A DNA stretch of 64,000 bases from JASJBU01 sp963797085 (GTDB taxonomy: Bacteria > Pseudomonadota > Gammaproteobacteria > Chromatiales > Chromatiaceae). The stretch spans positions 102,297-166,296 of the forward strand of contig CAWCOA010000023.1 in NCBI GenBank assembly GCA_963797085.1, written 5' to 3'. The translations under genes and the position numbers were made by a program. Positions within the stretch are counted from its first letter, which is position 1. The number at the start of each line of letters is the position of its first letter. Below are positions 57,933-64,000 of this stretch, piece after piece. Below the pieces are notes generated by a model. That model was not told the DNA's origin. It saw only the letters and a program-made list of their open reading frames with translations, and made no database searches.

Positions 57933-59903
57933 TCAGAACACCAGGTTCATCATCAGCAACATCACCACTAGAAACAGCAGGGACATGATACTGCCGGCAC
58001 GCATGAAATCCGGCACCCGGTAACCCCCCGGTCCCATGATCAAGGCATTAACCTGATGGGTGGGGATGATGAAAGAATTCGAGGTGGCGATCGCCACCGT
58101 CAGGGCAAACACTGCCGGGTCCGCACCCACACCGATGGCAATATTGACCGCAAGCGGCACCAGCAATACGGTAGCGCCCACATTGGACATCACCAAGGTG
58201 AAGAAGGTGGCAAGTAAGGCCACGGCGGCCTGTATCACCCAGATAGGCATGCCACCAACCACCGTCAATGTCTGCTCGGCGATCCACTTGGCGGTACCCG
58301 TCTGCTCTACCGCCATTCCTAAGGGAATCAGGCTGGCAAGCAGGAATACGGTTTTCCAGGAGACGGCCTGATAGGCCTCGTCGATCTTCAACACCCCTGA
58401 GAGAATCATGCCGACCGCGCCGGTCAGGAGCGCCACCGAAAGGCGGATGTCAGTGAAAAGCACCAGACTGAGCGCAATGGAGAAAAACAGGGCGGCCCAG
58501 CCGACCTTTTTCGGCCGCATTTCCTCACGGGGGTACTCAGTAGTCACGACCACGAAATCTGGATTCTTTTCCAATCTGGCCAGGTTCCCCCAAGTGGTGT
58601 GTACCACCAGGGCGTCGCCGGCATGAAAGGGCATGTTGCGGATATTATCCCCCGCTCGCAGGGTTTCCCCGTCACGATGCAGAGCAATCAGGCCCAGGCC
58701 GTGGACCTTGCGCAGCCAGATATCACGGGCGCTCTTGCCGATGAGATCGGAGCTGGGGGGTATGACCACTTCGGCAATACCCGCCTTGGTGGGTGCCAGC
58801 AGGTCTGCAAAACTTCGCAGCTTGGCCCGCCGTTTCAATTTGAACTTGTCGACGAATGCGTCGAGCTGGTCACTTGCCGCCAGGATGCCGAGCACCATAC
58901 CCGCTTCCAAACGGGTGTCATAATCCACCGAACCAGGGCCGACCATACTCTCCTGACCACTGTATTTCACACCGATCGCCCTGACCCTGTGTCTGACCTC
59001 CACCTCCCCCAGTATGCTCCCAACCAGTTCATTCCCGTCCGGCACCACCACCTCGGACAGAGAGGGGCGAATACCATACAGATTATGGAAATAGGTCAAT
59101 GTATCCCTACCCTTGGTGCTGCTGTCACTCTTGATGCTGGGTAATACCAGGCGTGCCGCCACCATGAAATAGACAATGCCGGCAGCTACCAGCACCAGGC
59201 CGATGGGGGTCACGGAAAACAGGCCCCATGTGTCCATTTGCTGCTCCGGCGGCAGTGCGCTATTCGAGGTCAGTATCAGGTCATTGAGCAGGATCAAAGG
59301 CGATGAGCCCACCATGGTCACTGTGCCGCCGAGGATTGCGCAGAAACCCATCGGCATAAGCAGGCGCGACATGGGCAGCCCGGAGCGGGCCGAGATACGC
59401 GACACCACCGGCAGAAACAGGGCCGTCGCACCGACGTTCTGCATGAAAGAGGAGATGATCGCGACAGTTCCGGAGATGATCGGGATGATCCGTCCCTCGG
59501 CAGTGCCGCCTACCTTGAGGATAAAGGTCGCTACCTTGCTCATGATTCCAGTCTTGTCCAGCCCGGCGCCAATAATCATAACGGCGATGATGGAGATGAC
59601 AGCGTTACTCGAAAAGCCGTCGAACAGATGCTTGGGGTCCACCAGCCCTTTCTCGAGCCCCATCAGAGGCGCCAGAAAGTCAGTCAACCCCAGCAGGACC
59701 ATGATGGTGAATGCCGCTACGTCTACATCGACGACCTCGAAGGCGAAAAGATAGACGGTCAACAGCAGTATCGCGGTAACCCAGGCGATCTCAATGGTCG
59801 GTTCTTCATAAACAAGAAATAGGCCGAGCATAACAAAGATGCTTATGGATGCGAGCTGCTTATGAATAGTTCGCCAGGTGTTTTTCTTTTCTTGCTTCGT
59901 CAT
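57933..59903 (-). CDS. SLC13-type anion permease with two TrkA-C (RCK_C) domains
   Basis: 656 residues. Membrane segments occupy about 20-245 and 470-656, with the family motif repeated in each half (GTVAIISSFMQNVGATALFL and ALLATFFTLVMSNVGATVLL). Two cytoplasmic TrkA-C domains lie between them (VVPDGNELVGSILGEVEV and VVIPPSSDLIGKSARDIWL). Relatives import sulfate, dicarboxylates or related anions using sodium. Sulfate is attractive in a sulfur oxidiser, but the sequence does not decide it. Confidence 0.9.
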   Translation of the reverse strand: MTKQEKKNTWRTIHKQLASISIFVMLGLFLVYEEPTIEIAWVTAILLLTVYLFAFEVVDVDVAAFTIMVLLGLTDFLAPLMGLEKGLVDPKHLFDGFSSNAVISIIAVMIIGAGLDKTGIMSKVATFILKVGGTAEGRIIPIISGTVAIISSFMQNVGATALFLPVVSRISARSGLPMSRLLMPMGFCAILGGTVTMVGSSPLILLNDLILTSNSALPPEQQMDTWGLFSVTPIGLVLVAAGIVYFMVAARLVLPSIKSDSSTKGRDTLTYFHNLYGIRPSLSEVVVPDGNELVGSILGEVEVRHRVRAIGVKYSGQESMVGPGSVDYDTRLEAGMVLGILAASDQLDAFVDKFKLKRRAKLRSFADLLAPTKAGIAEVVIPPSSDLIGKSARDIWLRKVHGLGLIALHRDGETLRAGDNIRNMPFHAGDALVVHTTWGNLARLEKNPDFVVVTTEYPREEMRPKKVGWAALFFSIALSLVLFTDIRLSVALLTGAVGMILSGVLKIDEAYQAVSWKTVFLLASLIPLGMAVEQTGTAKWIAEQTLTVVGGMPIWVIQAAVALLATFFTLVMSNVGATVLLVPLAVNIAIGVGADPAVFALTVAIATSNSFIIPTHQVNALIMGPGGYRVPDFMRAGSIMSLLFLVVMLLMMNLVF

Positions 59904-60298
59904 ATCGTGGTTAGTTTATTGACGTTTATCCAAAGTTCACATCTTGCCACCTGGGGGTTTCTTTAGAATTGATTGTTCCGTGTGCGAGTGGTAGGTCGTG
60001 GAGTCAGGAATGAATGCTGCCGATTGATGGTTAAGTAGTTCAGCCGGATACTCCGGTTCCGAACCGGCGGGGATGATAATACCTTATCACCGCATTGTCA
60101 GTATGCGCCATCCACTCCAGCACAGAGATTAACACCCTGACCGGGGTCTGCTTACCGTGTAATGCGTTGAACTGTGAAACCTGTTACAGCAAGTGTTCAC
60201 ATAAGAAAGGCAGGTGAATATCACCTGCCTTTCTTAGACCCGTTTAAGTTCAAATACTGGGATATTAAATACTACTGGATGACTCTCAATTGCAGAAT
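59904..60298. other. Intergenic region with terminator
   Basis: About 395 bases upstream of the SLC13 gene, presumably holding its promoter. It includes a perfect terminator-like hairpin at 60203-60235, listed separately. No gene is seen. Confidence 0.5.
60203..60235 (-). terminator. Perfect 15-bp stem terminator
   Basis: AAGAAAGGCAGGTGA pairs exactly with TCACCTGCCTTTCTT around a 3-base loop. The stem ends in A and T runs, so it can work on both strands. It lies about 65 bases after the stop of the minus-strand small protein gene and shields the SLC13 promoter. Confidence 0.8.
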
Positions 60299-60484
60299 CT
60301 ACAGACTCGGCCGCAATGGAAGCGCATGCTCCTTGCCAATATGCATCTTCAGCCATTCACCGATGCCCTGAAAAAGCCCTGCAATGGCCAAGGAACGAAG
60401 CCGCTTAGCCTCACTGATGTAGTAGTCCAGATCAGGTCGTCCCTGATTATCCAAACGGATCTCGGAATCGTAGTACTGCTCCAT
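60299..60484 (-). CDS. Conserved small protein of unknown function
   Basis: 61 residues with GGGG upstream of the ATG. The sequence EIRLDNQGRPDLDYYISEAK followed by RLRSLAIAGLF resembles a widespread family of very small gammaproteobacterial proteins (acidic N-terminus, helical RLR...F region). A strong terminator follows the gene. No function is known to me; the family resemblance is from memory. Confidence 0.7.
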   Translation of the reverse strand: MEQYYDSEIRLDNQGRPDLDYYISEAKRLRSLAIAGLFQGIGEWLKMHIGKEHALPLRPSL

Positions 60485-60676
60485 GATAATACCCCAAAAT
60501 AATTCAACTATATTTGCTTTTTAAAGATCACTTCACGAAGACAGATGGCCGATCAGTGGTGCCTTTAAAATTCCTATTAATTATTAGAAATAACTAACTG
60601 AATGCTATAGTAGTTGCCGTATGAACTATATACAAATGATGGTTTTTCATTCTATAGATGAATATTTTTCACTAAT

Positions 60677-61585
60677 TTGAAAGCTGGCGGCAGACATCTT
60701 CCTCCCTTGAACGCCTTGCGCAGTTTCGAGGCTGCGGCACGCCTCGGGAGCTTCAACCTGGCGGCGGAAGAACTGTTCGTGACACCTTCAGCCGTCAGCC
60801 ATCAAGTGAAGTCACTGGAAGCGTTTTTAGGGTTGCCGCTCTTCCTCCGGGAGAAACGTCGGGTGAGTCTGACGACCGCAGGAGAAAAATATCTCAGTGC
60901 GGTGGAGCATGCCCTCGACGAGATTGATGTGGCAACCCGCCGCCTGATTACTACACCCCACGCAGGAACAGTGAATATCAGCGTTACCCCAGCTTTTCTC
61001 ACCCGCTGGCTGGTGCCCAGAATCCGAGATTTTCAAGAACAGCATCCTGATGTGGAATTGCGCCTTAGCGCGACGACAGGAAAGATCAACTTTCTACATT
61101 CGGATACGGACATGGCGGTCTATTTTGGGTGTGGCGACTGGGAAGTGGATGAATCACATTTTCTATGGGGGGTCACCCTGGTGCCGGTCTGCAGCCCTAA
61201 ATTGCTTGAGGGGAAAAAACCTCTGAGCAAACCAAGTCACCTTCGTCATCATACCCTGCTGCGGGTCTCCAGCCGCCTGGATGAATGGAAGCAGGTTCTG
61301 GACAAGGCCGGCGTATCTCGCTCGGCAATGAAGAAAAGTATGACCTTTTCCAACTCGTCCCTGGCCTTGGGGGGTGCTTTGGAGGGTGCAGGAGTGGCTC
61401 TGACCGATAGCAGACTGGTGGAACGGGAGCTGAAGTATGAGCAGCTTATCATCCCGTTCGACCTGCCATTCGAGACGCCCAACGCGTTCTATCTGATCTA
61501 CCCGAAGGAACGACAACTCACCCATGGCATGCAGGCATTCCGTGACTGGGTCTTCGCTGAGATCAAGCTGGATGAAGTGACATAG
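60677..61585 (+). CDS. LysR-family transcriptional regulator (GcvA-like)
   Basis: 302 residues from a TTG start with no clear ribosome binding site; the true start may differ by a few codons. The winged helix is LPPLNALRSFEAAARLGSFN, then AAEELFVTPSAVSHQVKSLE. The effector domain has VNISVTPAFLTRWLVPRI. The overall pattern (LNALRSFEAAAR) is that of the GcvA group. No clear target lies next to it; it is convergent with trmN6. Confidence 0.9.
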   Translation: MKAGGRHLPPLNALRSFEAAARLGSFNLAAEELFVTPSAVSHQVKSLEAFLGLPLFLREKRRVSLTTAGEKYLSAVEHALDEIDVATRRLITTPHAGTVNISVTPAFLTRWLVPRIRDFQEQHPDVELRLSATTGKINFLHSDTDMAVYFGCGDWEVDESHFLWGVTLVPVCSPKLLEGKKPLSKPSHLRHHTLLRVSSRLDEWKQVLDKAGVSRSAMKKSMTFSNSSLALGGALEGAGVALTDSRLVERELKYEQLIIPFDLPFETPNAFYLIYPKERQLTHGMQAFRDWVFAEIKLDEVT

Positions 61586-61701
61586 CAAGAGTTGACCAGG
61601 TATTGGCATGGATGGCGATAGACACCGGTTCCGCCAGTTCAGCTCACAGATCCCAGCAACTATCATTTCCGACGCAACAGCCCTATACGCCAGGGCAAAA
61701 T

Positions 61702-62418
61702 TCAATTGTTGCGGGCAAACCTCAACAGGAAAGGCGAGAGGTACTGCTCACTTTCTTTTGAATAAACCCTTTCCGACTGGTAGATCGTCAATATCCTGTA
61801 CTTGCAAACCTGACTCTGGCGACTAAAAGTCAGTGCACTGACCTTCGATCGAAGATCGCTACGACCACGAAAATCCGTTTGTTCGATTAGATAGAATCTG
61901 TGCTCCAGAGCCATCTCAACAAACCGCGCTGCCGCATCCTTGGCTAGAAGCAGATAGAAAAGCCCGCCATCCCCAAGCAGCATGTCCACGCAGTCCAGCA
62001 GATCTACAAATGGCAGTAAATCCGCATGGCGCGCCTGTCTTCTGAGATGATCAGCTGCCTTGCTGTGACTCTCGTAGAAAGGTGGATTGGCGATTATCAG
62101 GTCATAGCCGCCCTGCCTGTCAGCAGGAAAATTCTGAATCGACCCATGCACCGCGGTCAACCGTCCGCTCCATGGACTGTTGCGAAAATTGATGCAGGCC
62201 TCATCGAATGCCTCTCTAGTCAGCTCCACTCCGGTGATGTGGGATGCGCCCAGTTGAGCTGTGGTCAATGCCAGCAAGCCAGTGCCGGTGCCGATATCCA
62301 ACACCCGCTCCCCTCCATTGATCGGAGCCATGGCGCCAAACAGGGTGGCATCGGTACAGACCTTCATCCCTGAGCTATTCTGCTGTACGGAAAATTGCTG
62401 GAAACGAAAAATCGACAT
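61702..62418 (-). CDS. trmN6: tRNA1(Val) (adenine(37)-N6)-methyltransferase
   Basis: 238 residues, the normal length. The opening is FRFQQFSVQQNSSGMKVCTD. The SAM-binding motif is ERVLDIGTGTGLLALTTAQL, and the adenine-N6 catalytic motif NPPF is in DLIIANPPFYESHSKAADHL. It methylates A37 of tRNA-Val. The YfiC family match is strong. Confidence 0.93.
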   Translation of the reverse strand: MSIFRFQQFSVQQNSSGMKVCTDATLFGAMAPINGGERVLDIGTGTGLLALTTAQLGASHITGVELTREAFDEACINFRNSPWSGRLTAVHGSIQNFPADRQGGYDLIIANPPFYESHSKAADHLRRQARHADLLPFVDLLDCVDMLLGDGGLFYLLLAKDAAARFVEMALEHRFYLIEQTDFRGRSDLRSKVSALTFSRQSQVCKYRILTIYQSERVYSKESEQYLSPFLLRFARNN

Positions 62419-62822
62419 GACGAGTCAATCAGAAATACTTATCGATTAAAAAGCGCTATCAGACATATTAATCATACTATCCATTCGGCATGCGGCAACT
62501 ATGCCTGCTGCCTTTTATTTGACAAGGGATATTTGGATTTTCGAGCATAGTCACTCTGACCAGAAGTCCCCGCTATCCCAACCACCCCAGATTCGGCAGA
62601 ACTGTTGATAACCCTGCGAGAATCGCTATGCTAGATATTCATATCAGAATATGCCTCAGCGGAATCTACCTGCAAGGCTGAGGAGCCATCACTTTACCTG
62701 ATTTGGTAAAATTGTCGCCAAATCGACTTGGCGCACCAATATCGAAATATAAATATGATTGAAGTTGCCGCAGCAAAACAACCACACTTGATTACAATAC
62801 ACTGAAGGGAATTTCTCACAAA
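62419..62822. other. Divergent intergenic region
   Basis: About 400 bases between divergent trmN6 and the hydrolase gene, presumably with both promoters. I see no gene, and no inverted repeat worth naming. Confidence 0.5.
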
Positions 62823-63839
62823 ATGCGGCAGCATGCCTTCTTTGCTCTCTCAATCTTCATCATTCTGATGTTGGAAGCTTGTGCAACGCCTTACGTACAA
62901 AAATCATCACTACAGCCAACCACACCGGTCTTAGAGGAAAACTTTGCCATCATGGGAGACGGATATCGTCTGCCATTGACAGTTTGGGAAGCATCCAGCA
63001 AAAGCCGGGCCTTGCTCCTGGCGCTGCATGGTCTGAACGACTACAGCAACGGTTTACGATCAACCGGTGAACATCTTGCCCGTCATGACATTACGACCAT
63101 CGCTTATGATCAACGCGGCTTTGGTAAGACACACGGTCATGGGCTCTGGCATGGCAGCGAGCGTATGACAGAAGATCTACACACGATAATCAATCTTTTG
63201 CACAACGAGCATCCCAATCAACCCCTTTACCTGCTGGGTGAAAGCATGGGCGGCGCCATGCTGCTCGCTGCGATGAACCAGAAACCTTTGCCGGTAGATG
63301 GGATAGTACTCGTGGCTCCGGCTGTCTGGTCGCGTGACGGCATGCCATTGTATCAGCGTTTTGCACTTTGGCTCGCCGCACACACCACTCCGTCACTCAA
63401 ACTCACCGGAGATGGACTAGACTTGCATCCGTCGGATAACATCGAAATGTTGCGCGCTTGGGGCCGCGATCCTCTGATCATAAAGTCGACAAGAGTAGAT
63501 GTATTGTATGGCGTGAGCAACCTGATGGACCAGGCAGTGGCGTCAGCCGACGACCTGATCAGTAGGATGCTGATACTCTACGGCAAAAATGACGATATTA
63601 TTCCCCATGAGCCCACCTGCCAATGGTTACACTCGCTACCGCCTGAAAGTAGTCACCTGAGACAAACCATCATCTATGAAGACGGCTATCATATGCTGAC
63701 GCGGGATTTACAGGCAGCCGTCGTGCTGCAAGATATCACGAATTGGATCATCGGCGCGGGTAACCAAATAACAAACCAAGAGCATACAATTAGAGTAGAG
63801 TCATTCTGCCCAGGTGCATCGGATAGCAGCTTGGATTGA
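62823..63839 (+). CDS. Lipoprotein alpha/beta hydrolase (monoacylglycerol-lipase/lysophospholipase-like)
   Basis: 338 residues. The lipoprotein signal ends in MLEAC (lipobox). The alpha/beta hydrolase has LLLALHGLNDYSNGL, DQRGFGKTHGHGLWHG (oxyanion and loop region), the nucleophile elbow GESMGGAMLLAA, a late aspartate in LILYGKNDDIIPH and histidine in YEDGYHMLTRD. The closest type is the Hydrolase_4/PldB family that cleaves lysolipids or monoacylglycerols. It should be anchored in the envelope. Confidence 0.9.
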   Translation: MRQHAFFALSIFIILMLEACATPYVQKSSLQPTTPVLEENFAIMGDGYRLPLTVWEASSKSRALLLALHGLNDYSNGLRSTGEHLARHDITTIAYDQRGFGKTHGHGLWHGSERMTEDLHTIINLLHNEHPNQPLYLLGESMGGAMLLAAMNQKPLPVDGIVLVAPAVWSRDGMPLYQRFALWLAAHTTPSLKLTGDGLDLHPSDNIEMLRAWGRDPLIIKSTRVDVLYGVSNLMDQAVASADDLISRMLILYGKNDDIIPHEPTCQWLHSLPPESSHLRQTIIYEDGYHMLTRDLQAAVVLQDITNWIIGAGNQITNQEHTIRVESFCPGASDSSLD

Positions 63840-63937
63840 TGGATTCAGTTGGCCTGCCGGAGCATCCCTGCCAACAACACTTCCTGTTATCTACCAACAC
63901 AGCGCGCAAACCATAATTTCCAGGGAAGCCGAATTAG

Positions 63938-64000
63938 TTAAAGCATCAATTCAAAGGCACCTGATGATGACTGACCAGCATCAGGATCATAGGAACCAGC
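63938..64000 (-). CDS. Possible C-terminus of a gene running off the window
   Basis: A minus-strand frame is open from the window edge to TAA at 63938-63940 and reads GSYDPDAGQSSSGAFELML, plausible for a protein end. A competing plus-strand ATG at 63964 has AAGG upstream. Twenty codons are too few to decide. Confidence 0.35.
   Translation of the reverse strand, partial: AGSYDPDAGQSSSGAFELML

Overview
The window looks like a chromosome segment of a sulfur-oxidising gammaproteobacterium, probably of the Chromatiales/Sedimenticola/Thiodiazotropha type. This is inferred from soxY-soxZ with a YeeE/YedE (SoxT-like) transporter, a diheme cytochrome c4, class III formaldehyde oxidation genes, a TonB2/TtpC-type energy system, the rpoZ-spoT-ridA and recG-ubiC-ubiA blocks, and many c-di-GMP proteins. 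I see no rRNA, tRNA, CRISPR array or clear insertion sequence.

Layout. 0-3.4 kb: the N-terminus of a propeller-type sensor (cut by the window edge) and a tandem pair of secreted subtilases with SYLWAD hexapeptide tails, one 5'-truncated. 3.9-9.3 kb: a small membrane protein, a sigma-54 activator with a degenerate GGDEF domain, and an HDOD protein. 9.5-17.3 kb: a TonB2-type operon (receptor, DUF3450, TtpC, ExbB, ExbD, TonB, TPR) whose receptor gene is badly decayed. 18-20 kb: S-formylglutathione hydrolase and glutathione-dependent formaldehyde dehydrogenase. 20.8-26.4 kb: a curli locus with csgD-E-F-G, a 440-residue curlin-repeat subunit and csgH on one strand, facing a secreted protein of unknown function. 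27.2-30 kb: gspB, gspA and a Sel1-repeat protein. 30.3-33.8 kb: a TlpA-like thioredoxin, a DUF255/DsbD-N protein and a YaiI-family protein. 33.9-36.3 kb: a membrane GGDEF-EAL protein. 36.5-42.1 kb: cytochrome c4, an RpfE-type protein, ubiA, ubiC and recG. 42.1-46.7 kb: yjbQ, soxT-like, soxZ, soxY, a PNPOx-like protein, an unknown and ridA. 46.9-50 kb: spoT, rpoZ and an NTF2-like protein. 50.4-56.5 kb: a signalling cluster of substrate-binding domain plus PAS kinase, receiver, receiver-GGDEF-EAL and HD-GYP. 57-64 kb: a NYN-LOTUS protein, an SLC13 permease, a small protein, a LysR regulator, trmN6 and a lipoprotein hydrolase.

How the genes work together. Thiosulfate oxidation (SoxYZ with a sulfur-compound transporter), respiratory electron carriers and ubiquinone synthesis give the metabolic picture. 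Curli, GspAB, secreted proteases and at least five c-di-GMP proteins give the surface-attachment and signalling picture.

A striking feature is the number of reading frames broken by single-base insertions or deletions. They occur in the HDOD gene, the TPR gene, the formaldehyde dehydrogenase, ubiA, DUF255, two GGDEF-EAL genes and the substrate-binding sensor, often in homopolymer runs, with many more in the TonB receptor. Homology continues across each break. Uncorrected sequencing indels and real gene decay are both possible. The TonB receptor, the truncated subtilase and the truncated EAL gene look like real decay.
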